A stretch of 64,000 nt of DNA from Phenylobacterium sp. (GCF_022402485.1 NZ_JAKRSA010000023.1:62001-126000), one strand, 5' to 3'; shown: positions 38,822 to 49,290, counted from the stretch's first letter. The notes: a model not told the origin generated them from the sequence alone. Translations and numbers: made by a program.

Positions 38822-40194
38822 GCGTAGCGGTCCTGCAACAGGCGGAACAACGCCCGGATCGCCATGACCTCCCCCCCCGACGGGACGCCGGGCTTGGCGC
38901 GGGGGTTCCAGGCGAAGATGTCCAGATGCACCCAGGCCCCTTCCGGCGCAAAGCGCTGCAGAAACAGACCCGCCGTCACCGCCCCGGCCTGGGCCCAGCC
39001 GTCTGGATCATTCTTCAGATCGGCCACATCGCTGTCGAGGGCTTCGACATAGCCCTTCCAGAGCGGGAGGCGCCACAGGGGGTCCTCCACCGCCTCAGCC
39101 GCCGCAGAAAGGGCCGCAGCCAGGCCCTCATCGTCGGTCATGAAGGGGGGCAGTTGGGGCCCCAAGGCCACCCGCGCCGCGCCGGTCAGCGTGGCCATAT
39201 CGATGGTCAGGTCTGGCGAAAACTCCGCAGCCCGGGTCAGGGCGTCGGCCAGGATCAGCCGCCCCTCGGCGTCGGTATTGCCCACTTCGATGGTCAGCCC
39301 CTTGCGGGAGTCGATCACGTCGCCAGGCCGCATGGCGTCCCCGGAAATGGCATTCTCCACCGTGGGGGCCAGGACCAGCAGTCGAACCGGCAAGCCCGCC
39401 GCCATGACCATCCGGGCCAGCGCCAGGGCGTGGGCGGCGCCGCCCATGTCCTTCTTCATCAACCGCATGCCCGCCGAGGGCTTGATGTCGAGCCCGCCGG
39501 TGTCGAACACCACGCCCTTGCCGATGATGGCCACCAGCGGATCGCTCTCCCGTCCCCAGGTCAGTTCGATCATTCGGGGCTCACGGCCCGGGGCCGCAGC
39601 GCGGCCTACCGCGTGGACGGCCGGATAGTTCGCCTCCAGGAGCCCCTCACCCGTAATGACCGTAATCCCCGCCCCATGCTGCTCGGCAATCTCCCGGGCG
39701 ATGGTCTCGATCTGAAGGGGGCCCATGTCGTTGGGCGGGGTGTTGATCATGTCCCGGGCCAGGGCGCAGGCATGGGCCATGACCCGCACGGCGGCGACAT
39801 TGGCGGTTCTCGCCAACAGGCGGGGGCGATCGTCCGGTTTCTTCTTGTAGCGGTCGAACCGGTAGCTCCCCAGGGCGAAGGCCAGCGCCGCATCATCGGG
39901 GCTGATGTCGTCGGGACACCGGACGATCTCATAGGTTCCCCGGGGCAGCTTGGCGGCCAGGGCCCGGACCGCCGAGGCGCGGCCCTGTCCGAGGCCAAAC
40001 AGCACCCGCTCGGTGGTGCCACGCCCGTCTGGCACCAGCAGGATCTGCCCGGCCTTGCCCTTGAAGTCCTGCACAGCAGCAAGCCCCCGGCCCTGATCAC
40101 CGAGCTCGGCGAGCGCCGCATCAAGGTCGGCCTCCCGCAGGAGGTAAACCGGGACAATGACGCCCTCGGCGGCGTCCAGGATCAGGTCGGACAT
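38818..40194 (-). CDS. M17 leucyl aminopeptidase family protein
   Basis: A 458-residue dinuclear-metal aminopeptidase. The family signature NTDAEGRLILADAL is present, as are the metal-binding IGKGVVFDTGGLDIKPSAGM and the MKKDMGGAA segment. The N-terminal domain is shorter and divergent compared with PepA, as in the alphaproteobacterial M17 subgroup. It is in an operon with the NlpC/P60 gene, hinting at joint peptide turnover from peptidoglycan, though this is inference. Confidence 0.92.
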   Translation of the reverse strand: MSDLILDAAEGVIVPVYLLREADLDAALAELGDQGRGLAAVQDFKGKAGQILLVPDGRGTTERVLFGLGQGRASAVRALAAKLPRGTYEIVRCPDDISPDDAALAFALGSYRFDRYKKKPDDRPRLLARTANVAAVRVMAHACALARDMINTPPNDMGPLQIETIAREIAEQHGAGITVITGEGLLEANYPAVHAVGRAAAPGREPRMIELTWGRESDPLVAIIGKGVVFDTGGLDIKPSAGMRLMKKDMGGAAHALALARMVMAAGLPVRLLVLAPTVENAISGDAMRPGDVIDSRKGLTIEVGNTDAEGRLILADALTRAAEFSPDLTIDMATLTGAARVALGPQLPPFMTDDEGLAAALSAAAEAVEDPLWRLPLWKGYVEALDSDVADLKNDPDGWAQAGAVTAGLFLQRFAPEGAWVHLDIFAWNPRAKPGVPSGGEVMAIRALFRLLQDRYA

Positions 40195-40281
40195 GGGGAC
40201 TGGCCCTTCTGGTTATGCTTAACGCTTCCTTTAAGGCGGCAGGCCCAGAGTGACCCGGAACCTCAGGAGGCTACCCTGGTC

Positions 40282-41124
40282 ATGTGTCGCATGTCGGTCC
40301 TCGCCGCAACCGCCCTCGCACTCAGCCTCGCCGGCACTTCGCCCGCCACGGCCTTCAGCTTCAGGGCCAAGCCAGAGACGGCCAAGGTTGAGCCACCCCC
40401 GCCGCCACCGGCCGCAGCCTCGCCGAAGGCGACGCCGGAGGCCCGGGCCCTGGCGGCGGGACTCGACCCCCTGGCCCGCGCCGCCTTCTGGGCGCGGGAA
40501 GCCAATCTTGACCCCACAGACCTGGACGCGGGACTCGGCCTGGCCCGCGCCTTGAGGGCGCTAGGCCAGGCGACGGAGGCGGCTGCCACCGTCCAGCGAT
40601 TGGCCGTCCTGGCCCCTGACAATGTGGAGGTGTTGCTCGAACTGACCCGAGCCCATCTGGCCCGCGGTGAAGGCTTCTTTGGTGTTGCCCCCGCCCAGCA
40701 GGCGCAGTCGCTTGCCCCCGGAGACTGGCGCGCGCCCTTCCTGCTGGCCATGGCGTTTGAACAGGCCCAGCGTGATGATCAGGCCCTGGCGGCCCACCGC
40801 CAAGCCCTGCAGCTGGCACCTGATAACCCGTCTGTGCTTTCCAATATGGCCATGTTCCAGGCGACGCGGGGCCAGGCCGAAGAGGCCGAACGGCTCCTGC
40901 GCAAGGCGGCGGCTCTGCCCGGCGCCGGAGCGGTGATCCGCCAGAACCTGGCCCTCATCCTGGGGCTGCAAGGGCGCATGGCTGAGGCTGAGGCCTTGGC
41001 GCGCCAGGATTTGCCGCCCCAGCTGGTGGCCAACAACCTCGCCTACCTGCGCAGCGCCAGCCAGGCCGGCAGCGCAAGCGGCGGCTCGGGGCGGTCGTGG
41101 AGCTCTGTGGGATCAGCCCAGTAG
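40282..41124 (+). CDS. TadD-like tetratricopeptide-repeat pilus assembly protein
   Basis: A 280-residue exported protein with a signal peptide (about residues 1-24), a Pro-rich linker (PPPPPPAAASP) and TPR helices (ALGQATEAAATVQRLAVLAP, AHRQALQLAPDNPSVLSNMA, and QATRGQAEEAERLLRKAAAL). This fits TadD, which assists secretin or pilotin function in Flp pilus systems. The Ser/Gly-rich end looks disordered. The ATG at 40282 follows AGGAGG at a good distance. It faces tadC convergently at the end of the cpa operon. Confidence 0.8.
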   Translation: MCRMSVLAATALALSLAGTSPATAFSFRAKPETAKVEPPPPPPAAASPKATPEARALAAGLDPLARAAFWAREANLDPTDLDAGLGLARALRALGQATEAAATVQRLAVLAPDNVEVLLELTRAHLARGEGFFGVAPAQQAQSLAPGDWRAPFLLAMAFEQAQRDDQALAAHRQALQLAPDNPSVLSNMAMFQATRGQAEEAERLLRKAAALPGAGAVIRQNLALILGLQGRMAEAEALARQDLPPQLVANNLAYLRSASQAGSASGGSGRSWSSVGSAQ

Positions 41125-41151
41125 AGAGCTTTCAGAACAGCCTAGGCGGGT

Positions 41152-42138
41152 TCAGCTAGGGCCGTTGCCGGTCGCCATCATGTCCATGACCCGCAGCACG
41201 GCGGGACCAAGGATGACCAGGAAGAGCACCGGCAGGAAAAACACGATCATGGGCACGGTGAGCTTGGCCGGCAGCTGAGCGGCCTTCTTTTCCGCGGCCG
41301 CCAGGCGCAGGTCGCGGTTCTCCTTGGCCATGACCCGCAGGGCCGACCCCAGGGGCGTGCCATAGCGTTCAGCCTGGATCATCGCCGTGGTCACAGACTT
41401 GATGCCGGGGTGATTGGTCCGCCGTGACAGGCCTTCATAGGCCTGACGACGCTCGGGCAGATAGGACAGCTCAGCCGTCAGAAGGGTCATCTCTTCGGCC
41501 AGCTCGATCGAGGTGCCGCCGATTTCCTGGCTGACCTTCTGGATCGCCGCCTCGATGGACATGCCTGACTCGACGCAGATCAGCAGAAGGTCCAGGGCGT
41601 CGGGGAAGGCCAGAACAATGGACTCCTGACGCTTCTGGGCAATGTTGCTGATGTAGATGTTGGGGGCGTAATAGCCGAGGGTCAGCCCGATCATGGTGGC
41701 GGCAAAGCGGTGCATTCCGCTGAGGCCGAAATCATCGATAAAAAACAGATAGAACGCCACCGCTGCTGCGAAAGCGAACGGCAGGACGAACCTGAAGAAA
41801 TAGAAGGTGCTGACTGGACGGGGGCCCCGGAAGCCAGCCTGGGCCAGCTTGTCCACGACCTTGGGATCTTCCAGCAAGCGCGATAGCTGAAGCTGCTCCA
41901 CGACCCGCTTGTAGAGACCTTCATCGGTCTGGCGCAGGGAGCCGCCCTTGCTCTTGTTGATCGCCTCGCGGGACTTGCGACGCAGTTCCTCGCGGCGGTT
42001 GGAGACCGACTTCAGCCGATCCTCCAGCCTGTTGGTCCGCATGAGGGGCACCGCCAGTGTAACCAGGGTGGCAAAGACAAGCACCGCCACCAAGACGGTG
42101 AGGATGTTCATGGGGTCGGTAAGGGTGGCCAGGTCCAT
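41152..42138 (-). CDS. tadC: Tad pilus inner-membrane platform protein TadC
   Basis: A 328-residue type II secretion F-family membrane protein. An N-terminal helix, a cytoplasmic part (RVVEQLQLSRLLEDPKVVDK), further helices and the T2SSF domain (FPDALDLLLICVESGMSIEA) lead to a final helix pair. TadB and TadC form the inner-membrane platform that the ATPase drives. It is the last gene of the cpa-tad operon, 9 bases after tadB. Confidence 0.93.
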   Translation of the reverse strand: MDLATLTDPMNILTVLVAVLVFATLVTLAVPLMRTNRLEDRLKSVSNRREELRRKSREAINKSKGGSLRQTDEGLYKRVVEQLQLSRLLEDPKVVDKLAQAGFRGPRPVSTFYFFRFVLPFAFAAAVAFYLFFIDDFGLSGMHRFAATMIGLTLGYYAPNIYISNIAQKRQESIVLAFPDALDLLLICVESGMSIEAAIQKVSQEIGGTSIELAEEMTLLTAELSYLPERRQAYEGLSRRTNHPGIKSVTTAMIQAERYGTPLGSALRVMAKENRDLRLAAAEKKAAQLPAKLTVPMIVFFLPVLFLVILGPAVLRVMDMMATGNGPS

Positions 42139-42147
42139 GCCCGCGCC

Positions 42148-43134
42148 TCAGACCTTGAAGCTGATCATGCGCCGCATGACCCAGATGCCGAGCCCCATCA
42201 GGAACACACCGCCGGCCAGAATGAGATGTCCGCGGGGATCGACGAACAGCGGGGCCATGTAGTCGGGTGCCATGAGGCTGATCATCACCACCACCGCCGG
42301 CGGCAAGGAGCCGATGATGAAGGCCGAGGCGACCGCCTCACCTGAAAGGGCCTTGATCTTCTCCCCCATCAGCTTGCGGGCGCGGATCACCGTGGAAAGG
42401 TTGCCAAGCGCCTCGGCGAGATTGCCGCCGGACTTCTGCTGGATGGACAGGACGATTCCGAAGAAGCGGACCTCCTGGGCCGGCATGCGTTCATACATCC
42501 GGTCGATGGCCTGATCGATCGCCACCCCCATACCGGTGTTCTCGGTGAGATAGCGGAATTCAGCGGCCAGGGGCTCTGGCGCCTCCATGCCGATGACCCT
42601 CAGGCTGTCATTGACCGGCAGGCCCGATTTGATGCCCCGGACGATAATGTCCATGGCGTCAGGAAACGCCTCGATGAACTTCTTCATCCGGCGGGCCGCC
42701 AGCATGCCGACCACCCACCTGGGCAGGCCAGCGCCCGCCGCGAAGCCGAGTCCAAGGCCCAATATCGCAGGCTGGCCGAGCATCAGGGTCACGAGGAAGA
42801 CCACGCCCCCCAGGGCACCGCTAATGATCCAGAAGGTACGGACAGTGGTGGCGAGACCAGCCTGCTGCAGGCGCGCCTTCAACGACAGGGACGCCTTACG
42901 TTGCTGCCGGTCCTGCTCCTTCAGGCTCTCGGCGATCTGCTTGCGACGCTGGTCTGGAGCCCCGCCCGCCCCCCGCAGCGTCTTGGCCTCTCGGGTATCG
43001 CGTCCCAGAATCGCCTGGGTGCGTTTGGTCGCCCGGGCCTGACCTGGAGAGGGACCGGCGAGGGCGAACCCGAAGCCCGCAATCGCCAGGAAGCCGAGCA
43101 CGGCCGCCAGGATAGTCGCCAGGGTCGGGTTCAT
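42148..43134 (-). CDS. tadB: Tad pilus inner-membrane platform protein TadB
   Basis: A 328-residue type II secretion F-family protein paralogous to TadC. It has an N-terminal helix, basic cytoplasmic part, two helices and the T2SSF domain (FPDAMDIIVRGIKSGLPVND, followed by IDRMYERMPAQEVRFFGI). The start overlaps the cpaF stop by 4 bases (ATGA). Confidence 0.94.
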   Translation of the reverse strand: MNPTLATILAAVLGFLAIAGFGFALAGPSPGQARATKRTQAILGRDTREAKTLRGAGGAPDQRRKQIAESLKEQDRQQRKASLSLKARLQQAGLATTVRTFWIISGALGGVVFLVTLMLGQPAILGLGLGFAAGAGLPRWVVGMLAARRMKKFIEAFPDAMDIIVRGIKSGLPVNDSLRVIGMEAPEPLAAEFRYLTENTGMGVAIDQAIDRMYERMPAQEVRFFGIVLSIQQKSGGNLAEALGNLSTVIRARKLMGEKIKALSGEAVASAFIIGSLPPAVVVMISLMAPDYMAPLFVDPRGHLILAGGVFLMGLGIWVMRRMISFKV

Positions 43135-44684
43135 TCGGCGGCGTCCAGGGCCTCAGCGAGCTCGCGCTCAAGGCCATAGTATCGAGCCCGATCCCAGAAC
43201 CGGGGTCTGGCGATGCCCGTCGATCGGTGGCGACCGACCACCCGGCCCTCGGCGTCCTCGCCGGTGATCTCATAGACCAGCAAGTCCTGGGTGATGATCA
43301 CATCGCCCTCCAGGCCGAGTACTTCGGTGACATGGGTGATGCGCCGTGAGCCGTCCCGCAGGCGAGCGGCCTGGATGATCACGTCGATAGAGCCGACGAT
43401 CATTTCCCGGATGGTCCGCGACGGCAGGCCATAGCCCCCCATGGTGATCATGGATTCCAGACGGCCTACCGCTTCTCGGGGGCTGTTGGCATGCAAGGTG
43501 CCCATGGATCCGTCGTGACCGGTGTTCATGGCCTGCAGCAGGTCGAAGGCCTCCGGCCCCCGGACTTCGCCGACGATGATCCGTTCCGGGCGCATCCGCA
43601 GGCAGTTTTTCACCAGGTCGCGCATGGTGATCTGACCCTGCCCTTCCAGGTTGGGCGGGCGGGTCTCCAGGCGCACCACATGGGGCTGCTGCAGCTGAAG
43701 TTCAGCGGCGTCCTCGCAGGTCACCACCCGCTCGGTGGGATCGATGAAGGCGGTCAGGGTGTTCAGCAGCGTGGTCTTGCCCGAGCCCGTACCGCCGGAG
43801 ATCAGGATGTTGCAGCGACAGGCACCGATGACCCCCAGAACCCGGGCCCCCTCAGGGGTAATGGAGTCATATTTGACCAGATCCTTCATGGTCAGCTTGT
43901 CTTTCCGGAATTTCCGGATGGTCAGGGTCGGGCCGTCCAGGGCCAGGGGCGGCGCAATCACATTGACGCGGCTGCCATCGGGCAGGCGGGCGTCACAGAT
44001 CGGCGAGCTTTCGTCGACCCGACGGCCGACCTGACTGACGATCCGCTGACAGATATTCATCAGCTGGGAATTGTCGCGGAAGCGGACATTGGTCAGCTGG
44101 ACCTTGCCCCCGACCTCGATGAACACCCGCGAGGCCCCATTGACCATGATGTCGGCGATGTCGTCCCGGGCCAGCAGAGGCTCCAGGGGGCCGTAGCCCA
44201 GCACATCATTGATGATGTCCTGAACCAGCATCTCCTGCTCGGAGATCGACATGGAGACGTTCTTGATCGCCACCAGCTCGGCGACGATGTCACGGATCTC
44301 CTCGGCCGCCGCCTTCAGATCCAGCTGGGCCAGCTGCGCCAGATCAATGGTGTTGATCAGGGCATTGAAGATCGTCGTCTTGGTGGCGTGGTAGTAGTCC
44401 GACTGCTCGCGCACCACCTGGGTGGCGGGTGCCGGACCCTGGGCCGCCTGCAATTGTTCAAAGGCGGTGGTGGCCTTGGGGCCGCCCGCCGGGGCGGTGG
44501 CCTTAGGCAAATCGCTACGGCCACGGGCGGGTACTGGCGCATCTGACGGTTCAGAGCGCTGCGGGCGCGTGGCGATGGGCGCGGCGGCCTTTTCAGGGGG
44601 CGGCGCATAGGTGGTCGCCGCAGGGGGAGCCTGTGGGGCCTTGGGGGGGGCCTCGTCTACGTCGGCGGCGCGCTTTCCGAACAT
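43131..44684 (-). CDS. cpaF: Tad pilus assembly ATPase CpaF/TadA
   Basis: A 517-residue secretion ATPase that powers Flp pilus assembly. After a Pro/Ala-rich N-terminal region (about residues 1-110) comes the conserved N-domain ([20 protein letters not shown]) and the motor: Walker [13 protein letters not shown], Asp and His boxes ([27 protein letters not shown]) and [18 protein letters not shown]. It follows cpaE by 2 bases. Confidence 0.97.
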   Translation of the reverse strand: MFGKRAADVDEAPPKAPQAPPAATTYAPPPEKAAAPIATRPQRSEPSDAPVPARGRSDLPKATAPAGGPKATTAFEQLQAAQGPAPATQVVREQSDYYHATKTTIFNALINTIDLAQLAQLDLKAAAEEIRDIVAELVAIKNVSMSISEQEMLVQDIINDVLGYGPLEPLLARDDIADIMVNGASRVFIEVGGKVQLTNVRFRDNSQLMNICQRIVSQVGRRVDESSPICDARLPDGSRVNVIAPPLALDGPTLTIRKFRKDKLTMKDLVKYDSITPEGARVLGVIGACRCNILISGGTGSGKTTLLNTLTAFIDPTERVVTCEDAAELQLQQPHVVRLETRPPNLEGQGQITMRDLVKNCLRMRPERIIVGEVRGPEAFDLLQAMNTGHDGSMGTLHANSPREAVGRLESMITMGGYGLPSRTIREMIVGSIDVIIQAARLRDGSRRITHVTEVLGLEGDVIITQDLLVYEITGEDAEGRVVGRHRSTGIARPRFWDRARYYGLERELAEALDAAE

Positions 44685-44686
44685 GG

Positions 44687-46156
44687 CTACTTCCGCCGCA
44701 GGAGGCTGGCCAGCAATGAGGACTTCTGGACTGCCGGAGGCTCCCGGCGGCTGATCTGCTGGGCCAGGTCGTTGATCGCTTCGGCGGTCTTGGACCGAGG
44801 TGCCACCTCGGCCAGCATCTGGCCGTTGTTGGCCGCCTGGCCAAACAGCTTGGGCTCGAAGGGCAGGACCAGGGCTGGCGTCAGGTTCAGGGCCTCGCCA
44901 AAATCCTTGACGGGGATTTCGGGCCGACCCGGCACTCCGACCTGATTCAGCACCAGTCGCGGGGGGGCGTCATTGGGCCTGGCCCGACGGACGAGGTCGA
45001 CCAGGTTCTTGGCGTTGCGCAGGGACGCCAGGTCAGGCTGGGCGACAATGACCAGATCATCTGACGAGAGAATCAGCCGGCGCTTCCAGGCGGTCCAGAC
45101 ATGGGGCAGGTCGAGCACCACAAAGGGCGCGGCAGCTCTCACCTTCTGGGTGACCTCCTCAAAGGCCTCCGGCGAGATGTCATAGTCCTGGTCCAGGGTC
45201 GCCGGGGCAGTGAACAGGCTCAAGCGCTCGCTGCAGCGGGCCATCATCCGGTCCATCAGCACCGGATCAAGACGGTCTGGCTCCTTCAGCGCGTCGGCCA
45301 CACCCTGCAGGGGGTCCTGGTTGAAATCCAGGCCCGCAGTGCCGAAGGGCAGATCCAGGTCCACCAGCACCGCATTGGCCGCCATCCGCTCGGTTATGGC
45401 GAAGGCCACATTGTGGGCGATGGTCGAGACGCCCGCCCCGCCCTTGGCACCGCAGAACGCAATCTGGCGACCCACGAACGGGGCGCTGGGATCGGCATAC
45501 AGGCCACTCAATGAGCGGACGAACTGCAGGGGCTTGAACGGTGGGACCAGATACTCGCTGACGCCCCGGCGCATGAGCTCGCGGTAGAGGGCGATATCAT
45601 TGGCCGCGCCAATTACCACCACCTTCGAGCCCGGATCGCAGACCTCCGCCAACTGATCCAGATAGCCAAGCAGCCGCTCGGCGCTCTCCCCGCACTCCAC
45701 CACCAGCAGGGGCGGGGTGGGCTGGTTCTGATAGGCGGCGACGGCGGCGGCCAGGCCGCCTTCACGGACGGTGACGCTCGCCCGCTCCATCCGGCGGTCC
45801 CGGGCGGCGTGTTCGATCACGTCGGCTGTGCGGGAACGTTCGGTGAAGGCGTGGATGGTGATCCGCGGCAGGCTCGAGTCACCAGAGGCGGCTTCGGCCG
45901 GTGCCATCGTGTCATGGCCTTGGCTGACCTCCGGCGGGCTCACAGCCGCCCGCGTCCGTAATGGTTCCTCAACATAGGGGTCGGGGGCTGTCCGGGCCCG
46001 AGGCGGCGGCGGATCTGGCAGGTCAAAGGGATCGGGCGCCACCCGACGGCTGGCGCTGTCACCGGCCTTGCCCCAGGGGTCATCCTGGGCCGCGCTAAAG
46101 TCGTCATCGGCCTCAAAGGCCAGGTCAAAGGGATCATGTCCCCCCTGCGAACGCAT
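44687..46156 (-). CDS. cpaE: Pilus assembly protein CpaE/TadZ (MinD-like)
   Basis: A 489-residue protein that localises the pilus machine. A low-complexity N-terminal third leads to a receiver-like domain in which the usual Asp is replaced (LLVVECGES), then a MinD/ParA ATPase domain. Its Walker A is KGGAGVST: the signature Lys is kept but the second Lys before Ser/Thr is Val, a deviation I recall as common in TadZ proteins. QAANNGQMLAE near the end is typical. A GTG at 46162 is possible, but the ATG at 46156 lies six bases after AAGG. Confidence 0.92.
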   Translation of the reverse strand: MRSQGGHDPFDLAFEADDDFSAAQDDPWGKAGDSASRRVAPDPFDLPDPPPPRARTAPDPYVEEPLRTRAAVSPPEVSQGHDTMAPAEAASGDSSLPRITIHAFTERSRTADVIEHAARDRRMERASVTVREGGLAAAVAAYQNQPTPPLLVVECGESAERLLGYLDQLAEVCDPGSKVVVIGAANDIALYRELMRRGVSEYLVPPFKPLQFVRSLSGLYADPSAPFVGRQIAFCGAKGGAGVSTIAHNVAFAITERMAANAVLVDLDLPFGTAGLDFNQDPLQGVADALKEPDRLDPVLMDRMMARCSERLSLFTAPATLDQDYDISPEAFEEVTQKVRAAAPFVVLDLPHVWTAWKRRLILSSDDLVIVAQPDLASLRNAKNLVDLVRRARPNDAPPRLVLNQVGVPGRPEIPVKDFGEALNLTPALVLPFEPKLFGQAANNGQMLAEVAPRSKTAEAINDLAQQISRREPPAVQKSSLLASLLRRK

Positions 46157-46163
46157 CGGCACC

Positions 46164-46862
46164 TTACCTCACCGCCTGCGAGAGAGCGCCCCGGGCCTGG
46201 TCGTCGGCCTGGGTCGAGGTCGGCTCCCCGCGGCGGTAGTTATCCAGAACCTCCATGCGACGCGCTGCGTCCGAGGGGTCCATATCTCTGGGCCGAACAA
46301 GATCGGCTGGATTGGCGATCTGCGCGGCGAGATTGGCCGTCACTGAACAGCCGAAATTCGCCGAGGTGCGATTGGCGCCGGTGCTGGTGAGGTTCTCCCA
46401 GCTCTGGCCGCAGCGCGGCACCTGGGCCACATAGCGATCATAGCCCACCACCATCGGCGCGCCTGCGGCACCCTGGGCCTCATAGCCGAGCAGCTGAATG
46501 TCGGTGTGGGGTACCCCTTGAGACACCAGAAATGCCCGGACGCTTTCGCCCATGCGATAGGCGGCCCCGGAGTCTGCCACGCCGACGGGGGACTGCAGGC
46601 GGATAGGGCCGCCATCATGGGCCCGCCAGGCATGGACCAGGCTGACCAGGGCGTCGGCCTGGGGTCCAGATATCCCCTGGGCGTGAATGGCCAGCCGAAC
46701 CTCATCAGCCTGAGCCGTCACCGGGGCCTGGAACTGCTCCAATGGCGTGCGAGGCTGGGCCACGGCCCCCTCCCTTGGCGGGGCTGAGGCGCAGGCGCTC
46801 AGGCCAGCGATGAGAACCAGAGGCAGGATTAGGCGCGCGGGATTGTTCATGGCGGCGCTCAT
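46164..46862 (-). CDS. cpaD: Pilus assembly lipoprotein CpaD
   Basis: A 232-residue CpaD/RcpB-family protein. A lipobox places the lipidated Cys at residue 24 (GLSAC). The body has the family pattern VVGYDRYVAQVPRCGQSWEN and then NRTSANFGCSVTANLAAQIA. It is thought to act in the outer membrane with the secretin. Its ATG overlaps the cpaC stop (ATGA). Confidence 0.92.
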   Translation of the reverse strand: MSAAMNNPARLILPLVLIAGLSACASAPPREGAVAQPRTPLEQFQAPVTAQADEVRLAIHAQGISGPQADALVSLVHAWRAHDGGPIRLQSPVGVADSGAAYRMGESVRAFLVSQGVPHTDIQLLGYEAQGAAGAPMVVGYDRYVAQVPRCGQSWENLTSTGANRTSANFGCSVTANLAAQIANPADLVRPRDMDPSDAARRMEVLDNYRRGEPTSTQADDQARGALSQAVR

Positions 46863-48421
46863 TCGATCACATAGCCATAGGGGCCCTGATAGGACGGGCC
46901 ACCGGGGGGCTGGGGCTTGGCCCGATAGGCGCGGTTCAGTCGGCCCAGCAGCAGGGTCTCAGGATCACTGGCGATTTGCAGGCCATCGGCCGGGGTCTGA
47001 AGGCGATCTGGGGAGGTCGGCTGAACCAGGTAGGGGGTCACGATGACCACCAGCTCGCTCTCACCCATCAGATAGTCCCGAGAGCGGAACAGCCCGCCGA
47101 GCACCGGCAGATTCATCATGCCCGGAAGAGAGTCGATCGACTGCTTGGTCTGCTCGCGCAGCAGACCGGCGATCATCATCGCCCCTCCCGAGGGCAACTC
47201 GACCATGGTCTCGGCCCGGCGGACCGCCAGGGCCGGGATCACCAGCTGCGGTGCGCCAGCCCCGTTGGACAGGGTGAAGGCGCCCTCATTGGTCAGCTCA
47301 GAGACCTCGGTGGAGATCTTCAGGGAAATGCGCCCCCCCGATAGCACGACAGGGGTGAAGCCCAGGCCGACACCGAAGGGCTTGAATTCGATGGTGATGC
47401 GGCCGGTATCATCCTGGCCCACCGGCACCGGGAACTCACCGCCGGCCAGGAACTTGGCCGCCTCGCCCGAGACCGCCGTCAGGTTCGGCTCAGCCAGGGT
47501 GCGGACCAGACCGACCCGCTCGAACGCCTCGAGCATGGCCTCGGCTTGGTTGAGGCCAGGGTCTCCGGCGAGACCTTCCTTGATCGTGGCGGTATCGGAA
47601 TTGCCCCCGTCGCGGCGGACGAAATCACAGAGGGCGTCCGGCTGATCGGGCCAGCCGCAGGGGCCCTGCATGATCGGCTGCCGGGTGGTATCAAGGTTGT
47701 AGCCACCGGTCAGACCGCCCACCAGACCGCCATTGACCGCATAGCTGGCGGCATTGCGGAACATATACTGAGGCTCGCCGACCTGGTTGAGTACGGCCTC
47801 GGCATTGAAGCCCAGCTGCTTGATGACATTGCGCTGCACCTCAATGATGCGCACCTTGAGCATCACCTGGTCCTTGCCGGCGATGGACAACATGTTGAGC
47901 ACCTGATCGGGCTCGGCCACCGCCGCCCGGGCGATCTGCACGGCCTTGTCGGCGTCCGACAGGCTCATGACCTCGCCGGAGAGGATCAGGCTGTTATTCA
48001 TGGCGTCCACCCGGACCCGGGCACCTGGCAGCAGGCGGTTGATGGTCTGGGCCACCGCACCGGTATCCTGGTCGACTCGGATGTCCAGGGACAGAATCCG
48101 TCGACCGGCACCGTCGAAGAAGACCGCATCGGTCTGGCCGGCCGCCATCCCGAGCACATAGATCCGCCGGGGGGACCGCAGCACAGCGTCGGCGACTTCG
48201 GGATTGGTGACCAGGACGTCGCGGGCGTCCACCGGCAGTTCGATGATCGCCGACTTGCCCCGCGGCAGGGTCAGGGCCTGAGTGGCGCCGCCCCCCGACA
48301 GGTCAACCCGGATGGTTGACCCTGGCCGGGCCTCGGACGGGCCCCCCGCCAGGTTCTGCGCCTGGGCGGCGGTTGTCAGCAGACTCGCCACGGCGAGGAT
48401 GATCAGGCCGGCGATCCTCAT
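46859..48421 (-). CDS. cpaC: Outer-membrane secretin CpaC/RcpA
   Basis: A 520-residue secretin through which the Flp pilus leaves the cell. It has a signal peptide ending AAQAQ, an N-terminal pilus-assembly domain (LPRGKSAIIELPVDARDVLV), a BON-like segment (LSGEVMSLSDADKAVQIARA), and the C-terminal secretin domain ending with GMMNLPVLGGLFRSRDYLMG and ELVVIVTPYLVQP. A separate gene at 51505 encodes only the N-terminal domain. It overlaps cpaB upstream by 4 bases. Confidence 0.96.
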   Translation of the reverse strand: MRIAGLIILAVASLLTTAAQAQNLAGGPSEARPGSTIRVDLSGGGATQALTLPRGKSAIIELPVDARDVLVTNPEVADAVLRSPRRIYVLGMAAGQTDAVFFDGAGRRILSLDIRVDQDTGAVAQTINRLLPGARVRVDAMNNSLILSGEVMSLSDADKAVQIARAAVAEPDQVLNMLSIAGKDQVMLKVRIIEVQRNVIKQLGFNAEAVLNQVGEPQYMFRNAASYAVNGGLVGGLTGGYNLDTTRQPIMQGPCGWPDQPDALCDFVRRDGGNSDTATIKEGLAGDPGLNQAEAMLEAFERVGLVRTLAEPNLTAVSGEAAKFLAGGEFPVPVGQDDTGRITIEFKPFGVGLGFTPVVLSGGRISLKISTEVSELTNEGAFTLSNGAGAPQLVIPALAVRRAETMVELPSGGAMMIAGLLREQTKQSIDSLPGMMNLPVLGGLFRSRDYLMGESELVVIVTPYLVQPTSPDRLQTPADGLQIASDPETLLLGRLNRAYRAKPQPPGGPSYQGPYGYVIE

Positions 48422-49290
48422 TGGACGGACACCTCGGCCACTTGGCCATCGCGGAAGATTCGGACCGTCTGAGGTTCGGCTGTGACACCGCGGCCCACAG
48501 GCCCCCCGAGGTCGGTATAGGGTCTCAAAACCAGGATGATCTCACCCTCGGCCTTGGCGCGAACCAGGACATCCACATCGGCGGCCGGAGCTTCCAGGGT
48601 GATGACCGCCCCGAGCAGGGTGTTGGTGCGGCGGGCCGGTTCTGTGTTCTGATCGACGGCCAGGACCCGCAGATTGCGCATCAAGGTCTCAGTGGTTCGA
48701 CCGCCGGTCCCACTTTCCGACTCACGGCTTTGCAGGGCATCAACCCGGTCCCCGGGCAGGATAAAGCCGCCAGCAGCGGTTTCTGCCGCCACAGGTACGG
48801 CGATGGCGCGCATGCCGGGCGCCAGGACGACCGACATGTAGCCGCCTTCACCGCCGCGGATCACCTTCCGCGCCAGAACCGGCTCACCAGCCAGCATCGC
48901 CTCACGGACGATGGCCCCGTCGAGGGCCTGAATAGGGTTGGAGCCCAGATTGGGGGCATCATCGGTTTGTTCAGGGTCAGACGTCGCTGCTTCGTCCGGC
49001 TCGCCCTCTGCGCTGGCCGGGGCTGAGGGACGGGCAACAGCTCCATCGGTGATGAAGGATGGACTCAGGGCTTCAACGGGCCAGGCCTGCCAGCCGATCA
49101 TCGTGGACTTTATGCGGGTGCCGACAGGCAGATCCTCCTTGGCCACCAGCACCTGAGCCATGGGCTTGGCCTCAGGGGCTGCGGCTTGGATCGGCGCGTC
49201 GCCTCCGGTCATCATCCCGCGCACAATGAAGGCCAGCAGGATGGCGGCGACGGCAGCGGCAGCCAAGATAGCGATGCGGACGGCGCCCAT
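48418..49290 (-). CDS. cpaB: Pilus assembly protein CpaB/RcpC
   Basis: A 290-residue periplasmic protein with an N-terminal membrane helix (VRIAILAAAAVAAILLAFIV) and an SAF/RcpC domain (VLVAKEDLPVGTRIKSTMIG and VPVAAETAAGGFILPGDRVD). It probably contacts the peptidoglycan or the secretin in Tad systems. The open frame reaches 49359, but the ATG at 49290 follows GGAAAC and begins the usual N-terminus. Its middle has an Asp/Glu-rich insertion (SAEGEPDEAATSDPEQTDDA). Confidence 0.93.
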   Translation of the reverse strand: MGAVRIAILAAAAVAAILLAFIVRGMMTGGDAPIQAAAPEAKPMAQVLVAKEDLPVGTRIKSTMIGWQAWPVEALSPSFITDGAVARPSAPASAEGEPDEAATSDPEQTDDAPNLGSNPIQALDGAIVREAMLAGEPVLARKVIRGGEGGYMSVVLAPGMRAIAVPVAAETAAGGFILPGDRVDALQSRESESGTGGRTTETLMRNLRVLAVDQNTEPARRTNTLLGAVITLEAPAADVDVLVRAKAEGEIILVLRPYTDLGGPVGRGVTAEPQTVRIFRDGQVAEVSVQ